Of a stretch of 64,000 bases of DNA, positions 56,432 to 64,000 are shown in pieces. The translations under genes were made by a program, and so were the position numbers. The notes under the pieces are model-generated. The model made no database searches. It worked only from the letters and a program-made list of their open reading frames with translations, and was not told the origin of the DNA. This stretch comes from Pseudomonas sp. R-28-1W-6 (GTDB lineage: Bacteria > Pseudomonadota > Gammaproteobacteria > Pseudomonadales > Pseudomonadaceae). The DNA lies in the NCBI RefSeq assembly GCF_009799925.1, contig NZ_WELK01000007.1, positions 82,439-146,438 on the forward strand, given 5' to 3'. The first letter of the stretch is position 1, and every line of letters begins with the position of its first letter.

Positions 56432-57355
56432 ATGGATACGCTCAACGCCATCGAATGCTTTGTCCGCAGTGCCGAGGCCGGCAGCTTCGCCGAAGCGGCG
56501 CGGCGACTGGGCCTGACCCCGGCGGCAGTGGGCAAGAACGTCGCCCGCCTGGAGGCGGACCTGGGGGTGCGCCTGTTCCAGCGCAGCACGCGCAGCCTGA
56601 GCCTGACCGAGGCCGGCGAACACTTCCTGGGCGAGGCCAGGGGCGGTCTGGATACCCTGCGGGGGGCCATGAACAACCTGGCCGGCATCGAGGGTCAGCC
56701 GGTCGGCACGCTCAAGGTCAGCATGGGCCTGGCCTTCGGCCTCAACTACATCGTGCCGCTGCTCGACGAGTTTCTCCGCCGCTACCCTGGCGTGGTGCCC
56801 GACTGGCACTTCGACAACCGTGCCGTGGACATGATCGGCGAAGGTTTCGATGCGGCCATCGGCGGTGGTTTCGAGCTACCGCCGGGCGCGGTGGCCCGCG
56901 AGCTGGGGCCGGCCCACCGGGTGCTGCTGGCTGCCCCGGCCTATCTGGCCCAGCACGCCATGCCGACCTCGCCGAGCGCGCTGCGCCAGCATGCGGGCAT
57001 CCTGATTCGCTCGCCACAGACCGGGCGCATCCGCCCGTGGCTGTTGCGCAATCGCGCGGGTGAACAGGCCGCCATCGAGCTGCAGCAGCGCATGACCCTG
57101 GGCGACCCGGAAGCTGCCTGCCACGCCGCCCAGCAAGGCCTGGGCATCACCCTGGTAAGCAGCGCGCATGCCTTGCCCTACCTGCAGAGCGGCGCGCTGC
57201 AGCGGGTGTTGCCGGACTGGTACGTGGACAGCGGGGCGATATCGATCTACTTCTCCGGGCACAAACTGCTGCCGCAGAAGACCCGGGTGTTCGTCGACTT
57301 CATCGTCGAGCAGTTCCGTCGTCAGGGCCTGGCCGAGCAGTTTTCCGCACGCTGA
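56432..57355 (+). CDS. LysR-family regulator
   Basis: The 307-residue regulator has an N-terminal helix-turn-helix (GSFAEAARRLGLTPAAVGKNV) and a LysR effector domain from about 90. It is of the CrgA/DhcR-like group that often regulates a divergent SDR gene. The ATG at 56432 gives the standard family start MDTLNAIECFV. Effector unknown. Confidence 0.9.
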   Translation: MDTLNAIECFVRSAEAGSFAEAARRLGLTPAAVGKNVARLEADLGVRLFQRSTRSLSLTEAGEHFLGEARGGLDTLRGAMNNLAGIEGQPVGTLKVSMGLAFGLNYIVPLLDEFLRRYPGVVPDWHFDNRAVDMIGEGFDAAIGGGFELPPGAVARELGPAHRVLLAAPAYLAQHAMPTSPSALRQHAGILIRSPQTGRIRPWLLRNRAGEQAAIELQQRMTLGDPEAACHAAQQGLGITLVSSAHALPYLQSGALQRVLPDWYVDSGAISIYFSGHKLLPQKTRVFVDFIVEQFRRQGLAEQFSAR

Positions 57356-57365
57356 GGCCATGCAG

Positions 57366-57542
57366 TCATTTATCCGCTCCCCGCAAGGGTAGGGGCTGCC
57401 GCCCCGTGTAGGTGAGCTGTGCCGGATCCACGCGCATGCAGTTCCAGATGCAGTCGACCACCTGGCCCAGCAGTTTGCTCAGGGGCAGGGGCGCGCGGGC
57501 GGCGCCGGGCGTGGCCGGCTGGGCGGGGATGTTGGCTGGCAT
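57366..57542 (-). CDS. Possible 58-residue small protein
   Basis: From an ATG at 57542 preceded by GGAAGAAG, the frame reads MPANIPAQPATPGAARAPLPL then SKLLGQVVDCIWNCMRVDPAQ. The second half looks protein-like, but the evidence is limited to length, ribosome site and composition. It occupies most of the 327-base gap between the LysR and YoaK-like genes. Confidence 0.35.
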   Translation of the reverse strand: MPANIPAQPATPGAARAPLPLSKLLGQVVDCIWNCMRVDPAQLTYTGRQPLPLRGADK

Positions 57543-57682
57543 GGGGCTTCTTCCGTGATGACCGAGGGGCGCAGTGTCCATGGAAACCCGGGCCCTGGGT
57601 AGCGCCCCGGCGCCGTGGCGCATCGGATATGCTTGGCCCGCTGCACGGCCCCGTATTCCCGTTTCGCAACAGGTAGAGCCCT

Positions 57683-58444
57683 ATGCCGATCCACTACGCC
57701 AGACGCTTGGTCGGGCGCAAACGCACGCCGGATGCCAATCGCCACCTGGGCTTCGTGCTGGCCTTCGTCGCCGGGGCGATCAACGCCGGCGGCTTCCTCG
57801 CGGTGCAGCAGTACACCTCGCACATGACCGGCATCGTCTCCTCGATGGCTGACAACCTGGTGCTGGGCGCCTACGAGCTGGTACTCAACGGCGCGGGCGG
57901 GTTGCTGTCCTTCCTGCTCGGGGCGATCTGCTCGGCGATCATGGTCAACTATTCGCGGCGCCGCCGCCGGCATGCCGAGTTCGCCATGCCGCTGCTGCTG
58001 GAGGCCTTCCTGCTGCTGTGCTTCGGCCTGCTGGGCAGCCGCCTGGCCGACGTGGAGGGGCTGTTCGTGCCGGTCACGGTGATGCTGCTGTGCTTCATCA
58101 TGGGCCTGCAGAATGCGCTGATCACCAAGCTGTCCAAGGCCGAGATCCGCACCACGCACATCACCGGCATCGTCACCGATATCGGCATCGAGCTGGGCAA
58201 ACTGCTGTACTGGAACCGCTCGCCGGTGCCGGAAAAACTGCGGGTGGCGGTGAACAAGGCGCGCCTGCTGGTGCTGGCGGTGCTGGCGCTGAGCTTCTTC
58301 TGCGGCGGCGTCAGCGGCGCGTTCGGCTTCAAGTACCTCGGCTACATCGCCACCTTGCCGCTGGCCCTGGTGCTGGTGACCCTGGCGATCGTGCCGGCGC
58401 TGGATGACCTGGTGCTGATGTGGCGGCGCTGGCGACGGCGCTGA
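57683..58444 (+). CDS. YoaK/DUF1275-family membrane protein
   Basis: The 253-residue protein has about six membrane helices and the DUF1275 opening LGFVLAFVAGAINAGGFLAV, followed by YTSHMTGIVSSMADNL and MGLQNALITKLSKAEIRTTHITG. Function of the family is unknown. It stands alone between a regulator and the parvulin gene. Confidence 0.87.
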   Translation: MPIHYARRLVGRKRTPDANRHLGFVLAFVAGAINAGGFLAVQQYTSHMTGIVSSMADNLVLGAYELVLNGAGGLLSFLLGAICSAIMVNYSRRRRRHAEFAMPLLLEAFLLLCFGLLGSRLADVEGLFVPVTVMLLCFIMGLQNALITKLSKAEIRTTHITGIVTDIGIELGKLLYWNRSPVPEKLRVAVNKARLLVLAVLALSFFCGGVSGAFGFKYLGYIATLPLALVLVTLAIVPALDDLVLMWRRWRRR

Positions 58445-58498
58445 ATAGCGAGTGGTGGGGGCTGGAGGTCCCCACGGCGGGCGTGGGGACGGCGCGGA

Positions 58499-58780
58499 TC
58501 AGTCCTGGCGGCTGGTCACTTCCAGCAGGTGGTAGCCGAACTGGGTTTTCACCGGGCCCTGCACCACGTTGAGCGGCGCGCTGAACACCACGGTGTCGAA
58601 TTCCTTGACCATCTGCCCCGGGCCGAAGGAACCGAGGTCGCCGCCCTGGCGGCTGGACGGGCAGGTGGAGTTGTCTTTGGCGACCTGGGCGAAGTCGGCG
58701 CCGGCTTCGATCGCGGCTTTCAGTTCGTTGCACTTGGCTTCAGTGGCAACCAGGATATGACGGGCAGTAGCGCGGGCCAT
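58499..58780 (-). CDS. ppiC: Parvulin-type peptidyl-prolyl isomerase
   Basis: The 93-residue single-domain parvulin has ARHILVATEAKCNELK, GGDLGSFGPGQMVKEFD and VKTQFGYHLLEV, which is the complete rotamase fold. No signal peptide, hence cytoplasmic. AAGGAG precedes the ATG. Equivalent in size to E. coli PpiC. Confidence 0.93.
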   Translation of the reverse strand: MARATARHILVATEAKCNELKAAIEAGADFAQVAKDNSTCPSSRQGGDLGSFGPGQMVKEFDTVVFSAPLNVVQGPVKTQFGYHLLEVTSRQD

Positions 58781-59192
58781 GGGGTGTTACTCCTTTTTGA
58801 GAAGGTGCAGAGCCTAGCGCAATTGCCTGGCATAGCAAACGCCGTACGCCCAGTGGCGGGGCGGGCGGCGCCTTCCGTCCGGTAACCTGGCCCCCTGCCT
58901 TGCGAGGGTGGCCGGGCTCTTCTAGCGTCCAATCAGCGCGTGGCCCTGCCTCGCGCATGTTCAGGGAGATGGATGGCTATGGACCGGCCCGCGCCACCGG
59001 CCGCCAGCGGCGGCAACCTCCAGCCTGGCTTCGCGCCTTTCCACTTCCTGTCCGTACCCTCCGGTGCCATATCGGCGTGCAGATTTTCGCCAACCGGGCG
59101 AGCCAGTGCCGCCAGTTGCCTACAAGCCTGACTGCTGTCCGTTGCCCGAAGGCGATTCGGGCGCCCGATGCTCTGTTATAGGGAGATAACCC
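58781..59192. other. 412-base region without a recognisable gene
   Basis: It lies between the divergent parvulin gene and the exported haem-lectin gene. Frames are short or have no ribosome site, and I see no repeat or hairpin of note. The 3' end holds GGGAGATAACCC, the ribosome site of the next gene. Confidence 0.5.
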
Positions 59193-60593
59193 ATGACTCG
59201 ACTGTTTACCTGCGCCCGCAGTTCGCTGCTGGCCGTGCTGTTGCTGGTCGCCACCCAGCAGCCCGTTGTGGCGGCCCAGGCCGCCACGCCGGTGTGCAAC
59301 GCCAGCGCCAGCTGGATCAGCAGCCCCAACCCGCCCAGCGAAATACCCAACGGCAGCAACGCGCAGTTCTGCGATTTCTACCAGTTCAGCTGGCAGTGGT
59401 TCCTCCAGCTGGTCAGCCCCTCCACGACCACAGCCAGCCTGCGCAATTTTCAGGTGTCTGCGAACTTCCCCGTGCTGCAGGCCAGCGGCCAGGACTCCTG
59501 CGCCGCCAACGCACCGCCGGTGGCCATGTTCGTACGGGTCGAGAAGCCCCAGGGCGGCGGCACGCCCTTTGTCCTGCCGAAGCGCACCGGCCAGGCGGGC
59601 GGCGGCGACAGCATCTTCGACCAGGACGGTAACGTGGTCTTCTATGACATCCGCTTCAGCCGCAACCTGTGCGACGTCGGCGCGGTGCAGGCGGCGCAGA
59701 ACTTCCCGGCCGGTACCTTCGAACTCAAGTCGGCCTGGCGCATCATCACCGCGGCGGAGCAGCCCAACTACTTCTGGATGGAGGCGGACGTGGACGGCGT
59801 GCCGGGCAACGAGCTGCTGGGGCTGATCGGCCTGCACATGGTCACCGCCACCCAGCTGCACCCGGAGATGATCTGGGTGACCTTCGAGCACCGCAGCAAC
59901 GTGCCGGAATGTGCCAACCCCGGCACCGCGCCGGCGGCCGGCTGGTCCTTCACCAGCCCGACCTGCGCTGCCCAGCTACCCAGCATGCAGGGCACCTGTA
60001 CCTTCAACACCGCCGCGCCGAGCACCGGCCTGACCGGCACGCCCAGCGAGATCTGTCGGGTCTTCCATGACGCCAGCGACCCGCAGGACCATGAGGGCAG
60101 CGACAACATCGCCATCATCGACGGCCTGAATGCGCAGATGCAGGGCTTCCTGGCCGCGCTGGGCAACGACGACCCGATGGCCGTATGGCAGAACTACATG
60201 ATGGTGGGCGCGCTCTGGCAGAACGATGTCACCCAGCCGTCGTCGATCGTCTCCAACCAGCGCGGTTCGATGCGCCTGGCCAACGCAGTGATGGAAACCA
60301 CCTTCCAGAACGTCGACCTCACGTCCTCGTTCGTCTCCAACTGCTTCGGCTGCCACAACTTCGCCGGCTCGAAGACCAGCAACACCCTGCCGTCCTCGGC
60401 ATTCAGCCACATCTTCGACGACATCATGCTGGGCCAGTGCAAGGCCACGGACGTGCAGGCCGGGCCCATCTGGAACAACGCCGACGCCCAGCAGAAGTGT
60501 GTGCAGACCTGTGAGAACAAGGGCGGCTGGAACGGCAACTGGACGACCACGGTGCCGGGGCAGATGTCCGTGTGCGGCTGCTGCGGGGGCTGA
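59193..60593 (+). CDS. Exported CXXCH haem-motif protein with a C-terminal MVL-type mannan-binding domain
   Basis: The 466-residue protein has a signal peptide ending near VVAAQAATPVC. A large domain of unknown function contains LLGLIGLHMVTATQLHPEMIW (about 208-228), reminiscent of a family of putative cytochromes. A CFGCH haem-attachment motif sits at 384-388. Residues 423-463 (AGPIWNNADAQQK...WNGNWTTTVPGQMSV) match the repeat of the mannan-binding lectin MVL. About 18 cysteines suggest disulphides. The start has GGGAG upstream. Likely secreted or periplasmic; function unknown. Confidence 0.75.
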   Translation: MTRLFTCARSSLLAVLLLVATQQPVVAAQAATPVCNASASWISSPNPPSEIPNGSNAQFCDFYQFSWQWFLQLVSPSTTTASLRNFQVSANFPVLQASGQDSCAANAPPVAMFVRVEKPQGGGTPFVLPKRTGQAGGGDSIFDQDGNVVFYDIRFSRNLCDVGAVQAAQNFPAGTFELKSAWRIITAAEQPNYFWMEADVDGVPGNELLGLIGLHMVTATQLHPEMIWVTFEHRSNVPECANPGTAPAAGWSFTSPTCAAQLPSMQGTCTFNTAAPSTGLTGTPSEICRVFHDASDPQDHEGSDNIAIIDGLNAQMQGFLAALGNDDPMAVWQNYMMVGALWQNDVTQPSSIVSNQRGSMRLANAVMETTFQNVDLTSSFVSNCFGCHNFAGSKTSNTLPSSAFSHIFDDIMLGQCKATDVQAGPIWNNADAQQKCVQTCENKGGWNGNWTTTVPGQMSVCGCCGG

Positions 60594-60960
60594 GGCTCGC
60601 GGTGTCATGGCGGCCCGGCCCCACCGTGGGCCGGTGCTCGCCGCCAGGGGGCATACCGCGTCGGTGTGGGCGCGGGAACGCCCTGGAGCTCGCGTTGGCC
60701 CATCGAGCGGCGAGGGCGCCGCCGATCTTCTTCTCGTGGGCGGCTTGGCTGCCTTTCTGGTGCCTGGGCTGGTTGTCGATCTGCTGCCCGGTGCGGGTCG
60801 GATCAGGCCTTGCTTGGCTGCCTCTTCCCGGGTGCTCTGCACCAGCCCGGTCGGCAGCTCGTCTGCCGATTCGTTGAGGGCAGGGCGCACACGAAGAGCA
60901 GGTGCATCCAGGTGGTCAGCGCTTCCTGCTTCTGTACGCGCCCGCGCATCTCCCTCGGCT
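60594..60960. other. 367-base stretch without a recognisable gene
   Basis: It follows the haem-lectin gene and precedes the Nudix remnant. Open frames exist in several phases, as expected at this GC content, but none has a ribosome site or a familiar product. It is probably decayed coding sequence. Confidence 0.45.
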
Positions 60961-61080
60961 CGGCTCGGCCTTGCCGCCCGGCAGCATGAAGGCCCGGGTA
61001 CCGCGCTTGCGCACCGGCACCAGGCGGCCGGCCTCATCGAACAGGCCGGTCGCGACGATATTCAAGATGGTTGTGGTCCT
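60961..61080 (-). pseudogene. Remnant of a Nudix hydrolase gene (N-terminal part)
   Basis: The minus strand reads TTILNIVATGLFDEAGRL then VPVRKRGTRAFMLPGGKAEP, which is the beginning of a Nudix protein up to the first glycines of the Nudix box. The start codon position has no ATG in frame (AGG at 61080). After GGKAEP the frame loses the REXXEE part of the box and no Nudix-like sequence continues. It is a truncated, inactive fragment. Confidence 0.6.
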
Positions 61081-61187
61081 GCTTCGGTCATCGGTGGCGG
61101 TGACAAATCGTAATTCTGTCCCTCTGCGGGCTCCGCAAATGCGTGAAATCGCGCATCATGGGCGCAGTCTGCCCGAGGGAGTCGTTC

Positions 61188-62039
61188 ATGCGCGTCAGCT
61201 CATCCATTCTGCGTTTCGCCACCTTGTCGCTGGGGCTGCTGTGCGCCGCCGTTGCCGGTGCGGCCGAGGAGGCGCAGCTGATCGAGTCGATCAACGCCTA
61301 CCGCAGCCAGGTGCAGCGCTGCGCCGGCCAGGCCTCGGCGGAGCTGCCGCCGCTGGCCGCCGACCCGCGCCTGGTGCTGCCGGCTACCGGTAGTGCCGAC
61401 CTGCAGGGCGCGCTGGCCCGCGCCAGCTACCCGATGGTCAACGTGCAGGCCGTCAGCCTGTCCGGCCCGCGCGATGCGCAGGCGGCCATGCAGGCGCTGC
61501 GCGAGAGCTTCTGCCAGGTGCTGCTCGACCCGCAGTTCGTCGATATCGGCGTGAGCCGCCTGGACCGCGACTGGCGCATCGTCCTGGCGCGCCCGCTGCT
61601 CGGCGGCAAACTGGGCGACTGGCAGGCCGAGGGGCAAAAGCTGCTGGAACAGATCAATGCTGCTCGCGCCCAGGCGCGCCAGTGTGGCGGCCAGCCCTTC
61701 GCCGCCGCCGCGCCGCTGGCCTGGAACGCCACCCTGGGGGCGACGGCCGAGGGCCACAGCCGGGCGATGGCCAACGGCAACTTCTTCGACCACCGCGACC
61801 GCGACGGCCGCACCCCGGGCGATCGCGCCGAACTGGCCGGCTACGGCGGCCAGCGCATCGGCGAGAACATCGCCGCCGGGCTGGACACCACGCGCAAGGT
61901 GGTCGACGGCTGGCTGGCCAGCCCCGGCCATTGCGCCAACCTGATGGCCGCGCAATTCAGCGAGCTGGGCGCGGCCTATGCGGTCGACCCGAAGAGCGAT
62001 GCGGGGATCTACTGGACGGCGCTGTTCGGCGCGCCGTGA
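61188..62039 (+). CDS. Exported CAP/SCP-domain protein
   Basis: The 283-residue protein has a signal peptide ending VAGAAEEAQLIES. Residues 150-283 form a CAP domain: LLEQINAARAQARQCGGQPF, then SRAMANGNFFDHRDRDGRTPGDRA, IGENIAAG and WLASPGHCANLM. The HxxR, GENI and PGHC motifs match the bacterial YkwD-like group. The first half looks like a diverged second copy of the fold (EAQLIESINAYRSQVQRCAGQ). GAGGGAG precedes the ATG. Function unknown. Confidence 0.83.
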   Translation: MRVSSSILRFATLSLGLLCAAVAGAAEEAQLIESINAYRSQVQRCAGQASAELPPLAADPRLVLPATGSADLQGALARASYPMVNVQAVSLSGPRDAQAAMQALRESFCQVLLDPQFVDIGVSRLDRDWRIVLARPLLGGKLGDWQAEGQKLLEQINAARAQARQCGGQPFAAAAPLAWNATLGATAEGHSRAMANGNFFDHRDRDGRTPGDRAELAGYGGQRIGENIAAGLDTTRKVVDGWLASPGHCANLMAAQFSELGAAYAVDPKSDAGIYWTALFGAP

Positions 62040-62608
62040 GCCTCGGGCGGACGCTGGTAGCGCGCTAGCCGAGGTGTTCGGCGCCCTGATTGTCCCTCGC
62101 TGGGCGAGTGTTGCTCCTGGCGCCGGCTCTCGGCGGGCAAGTGGCTGAACACCCGCTTGAGCCCGTTGTGGCCGATGGAGCGGATCACTCCCTCCTGCTG
62201 GTGGTCGCGCAGCGTCGGTGCCGGCAGCCCGCAGCCGTCAGAGCTTGCCGATATCCCTCTCCTTTGCGCTTTTCCCGCCGGCTGGTGTATGTGCACTGCC
62301 GAACAGATGCGCCGAGCAGGTCGCTCGTATGATCAGCACAAGCGCACTCTAAGAGCCTGTTCAACGGCTCGAAAATCAGACTCCCAGCCTTAGCCCATCG
62401 GTGGAAACTGCTGCGCAGTTTCCCGCCTACGCGCACCGGCAAGCGTTGTAGGGGATAGCGCTCTGCTTATCCCTGACGGCGGCTCGGAGAGAACCAGGGC
62501 AAGACAGCGAGCCGGCTCTAAACATGGCAGAGGCTGGTTCAAGGCTTGGTATGGCGCCGCGAAACAGGCGGCGCGCATGACCATTTCTCACTTGAGGAGG
62601 TCTGCATC
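62040..62608. other. 569-base gap with small inverted repeats and no gene
   Basis: No frame here has a ribosome site with a familiar product. A TAAGAGCCTGTT sequence at 62349-62360 resembles one end of the stop-codon element but has no partner end. Two inverted repeats lie at 62402-62475. The last bases carry GAGGAGG, the ribosome site of the next gene. Confidence 0.6.
62402..62475. repeat. Pair of short inverted repeats
   Basis: GGAAACTGCTGCGCAGTTTCC (62402-62422) is a perfect hairpin sequence with an 8-bp stem. GGGGATAGCG-CTCTGCTTATCCC (62453-62475) is an imperfect one. Both are of a type commonly dispersed in Pseudomonas intergenic regions. Confidence 0.55.
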
Positions 62609-64000
62609 ATGTTCGTTTTGCGCAATGCTCCGCTCTATGCCGCACTGCTGTTCGGTTTCTCCCTGTCTCCCGTCGTCTCGGGCCTGGCGCTCGCGCAATC
62701 CGAACCATGGCAGTACCCCACGGGGGCGGGCATGCTACTGGCCCAGGCCGCTTCCGGCACCGTGCTGGAGATCCAGCGTGAGCTGAACCAGCGCGGCTAT
62801 AGCGCGGGCCCTGCGGACGGTTTGATGGGCGGCCGCACGCGTGAGGCGATCCAGGCCTACCAGCGCGAGCAGGACCTGCTGGTGGACGGGCAGGCCAGTG
62901 CAGCCCTGTTGTCCCATCTGCGCAGCACCGCTCGCAGCCGGGCACCCGCCGCGCCGCCGCCCGTTTCTGCGACACAGCCGGTCGGCGAGATCCAGGAAGC
63001 GCTACGCAGTCTCGGCTACCCGGTCGGGCGCTCGTCCGAGCGGCTCACCGACGAGATCCGTGCCGCCATCCGCAGCTACGAGTCCGACCACGGTTTGCTG
63101 ATGTCCGGCGAGCCGAGCGCCGAACTGCTGCGACATATGCGCGGGCGCGTGGCTGCGGCCCCCAGCGCTAGCGAGGTCGATGCCAACACCCTGGCGCGGA
63201 TTCAGGCCGAACTGCGCCTGCGTGGCTACTCGGTGCCCCTGGTCAGCGGCCGGATGGATACCCAGACCCGCCAGGCCATCCGCGAATACCAGCAGGGCCA
63301 GGGCGCACCGGCAACCGGTGAGCCCAGCCTCAAGCTGCTCGAAGAACTGCGCTCGGCCAGCGCCGAGCCGGCGCCCACGGTCGCCAGCCGGGAGCAGCGG
63401 GCGGCGGCACAACGGGCCCTGAATGCCCGCGGCTACGATGCCGGCCCGCCGGATGGCGTGCTCGGGCCGCGCAGCCGGGTGGCGATCCAGAAATTCCAGA
63501 CCAGCAATAACCTCAGCCCGACCGGTGAACTGAGCAGCGCCACGCTGGAGCTCCTCGGTATCGACGCTGCCGTCACGGCGCCGCCACCGGTGGCGGTCAA
63601 GTCGTACCGGTTGCGGGTGCGGGACGACTTCACCGATGGTGATTACGCCCGCAACCCGACCTGGCGCATCACCGCCGGGCGCTTCGAGGTGCGCGATGGC
63701 GGCTTGAATTCGGCGGTTAGCCCGCCTCCAGACAATGGCGAAAACAAGGCCCGCCAGGCGCTCGGTGACCTGTTGAAAGAGCAGTTCGGCTTAGCCCTTC
63801 CGGGGCAAGCGGTGCAGGCGGCACAGGCTAACGCAGCAGCCTATCTGCCGCTCTCGATCGGCCAGGAGTTCCGCATCAGCATGGCGCTATCCGGTTTTAC
63901 CGATGCGCTCAGTCAGATCGATCTGGGCCCTTATCAGGGCGACAACCTCAACCACGGTTACCGGCTCAACTATCGCGCCAACCAGCCACGCTCATTGCAG
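62609..64000 (+). CDS. Exported protein with four peptidoglycan-binding-like repeats (cut by the window edge)
   Basis: The frame is open from an ATG at 62609 (GAGGAGG upstream) to the right edge, 464 residues without a stop. A signal peptide ends near LALAQSEPW. Four PG_binding_1-like domains follow at about 52-105, 120-172, 190-245 and 260-315. Their cores include LEIQRELNQRGYSAGPADG, IQEALRSLGYPVG, IQAELRLRGYSVPLVSG and AQRALNARGYDAGPPDG. A different domain starts at about 328 (YRLRVRDDFTDGDYARNPTW). It probably binds cell-wall glycan; the rest is not visible. Confidence 0.82.
   Translation, partial: MFVLRNAPLYAALLFGFSLSPVVSGLALAQSEPWQYPTGAGMLLAQAASGTVLEIQRELNQRGYSAGPADGLMGGRTREAIQAYQREQDLLVDGQASAALLSHLRSTARSRAPAAPPPVSATQPVGEIQEALRSLGYPVGRSSERLTDEIRAAIRSYESDHGLLMSGEPSAELLRHMRGRVAAAPSASEVDANTLARIQAELRLRGYSVPLVSGRMDTQTRQAIREYQQGQGAPATGEPSLKLLEELRSASAEPAPTVASREQRAAAQRALNARGYDAGPPDGVLGPRSRVAIQKFQTSNNLSPTGELSSATLELLGIDAAVTAPPPVAVKSYRLRVRDDFTDGDYARNPTWRITAGRFEVRDGGLNSAVSPPPDNGENKARQALGDLLKEQFGLALPGQAVQAAQANAAAYLPLSIGQEFRISMALSGFTDALSQIDLGPYQGDNLNHGYRLNYRANQPRSLQ

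Noticed and set aside
60499..61113. A plus-strand frame of about 200 codons overlapping the end of the haem-lectin gene
   Set aside because: It is out of frame with the haem-lectin gene, shows no motif, and part of it is the complement of the Nudix remnant.
62349..62360. TAAGAGCCTGTT as a sixth copy of the stop-codon element
   Set aside because: Only one end is present. The following 150 bases do not match the element interior and there is no partner end.

Overview
The window is chromosomal DNA of a Pseudomonas species. The diagnostic evidence is gene order rather than any single gene: algU-mucA-mucB-mucC-mucD followed by lepA-lepB-DUF4845-rnc-era-recO-pdxJ, nadB divergent from algU, opdH/tctCBA divergent from tctDE, mmsR divergent from mmsA, and a Lap-type adhesin locus. 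Coding regions are strongly GC-rich. I see no tRNA, rRNA, CRISPR array, prophage or intact insertion sequence.

Region by region. 1-6.8 kb: the 5' end of a giant LapA-type surface adhesin (minus strand, running off the left edge) divergent from its type I secretion system lapE-lapB-lapC. 6.8-16 kb: a valine/isobutyrate catabolic operon on the minus strand (mmsA, a periplasmic binding protein, acyl-CoA dehydrogenase, enoyl-CoA hydratase, 3-hydroxyisobutyryl-CoA hydrolase, a PEP mutase/isocitrate lyase-like enzyme, mmsB), with the AraC-type regulator mmsR divergent. 16-20 kb: a small thiol-redox protein with a divergent Cys-rich MarR regulator, an HDOD protein, ung and a lipoprotein. 20-27.6 kb: a citrate/tricarboxylate uptake system (OprD-type porin, TctCBA, AbrB-like protein) with the divergent TctDE two-component system. 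27.6-33 kb: a binding protein, HDOD, ygfZ, sdhE-ygfX, nadB. 33-37 kb: the AlgU envelope-stress operon. 37-43.5 kb: the lepA to pdxJ housekeeping run. 43.5-47 kb: a membrane protein, a diguanylate cyclase, a small basic protein, a cold-shock protein and endonuclease I. 47-52.4 kb: a PP2C phosphatase, Ser/Thr kinase and FHA protein module, then a phospholipase C/P1 nuclease-like exported protein. 52.5-64 kb: mixed genes (binding protein, yebC, SDR/LysR pair, YoaK-like protein, parvulin, an exported haem-lectin fusion, a CAP-domain protein, and a peptidoglycan-binding-repeat protein cut by the right edge).

Two families of small non-coding repeats punctuate the window. The first is a 139-167 bp palindromic, MITE-like element in five copies. 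Four copies begin exactly on the stop codon of a gene, and three are flanked by 3-bp direct repeats of that stop trinucleotide. The fifth lies in the predicted 5' leader of mmsA. The second is a short GTAGGGTGCGCC-type arm, found as two perfect 21-bp inverted repeats and two single arms. The first family is the least ordinary thing here. Other points of interest are the 21-bp-spaced direct repeats in the mmsR-mmsA region, the MarR regulator with a four-cysteine tail, the kinase-phosphatase-FHA module, and the exported protein that joins a CXXCH haem motif to an MVL-type mannan-binding domain.
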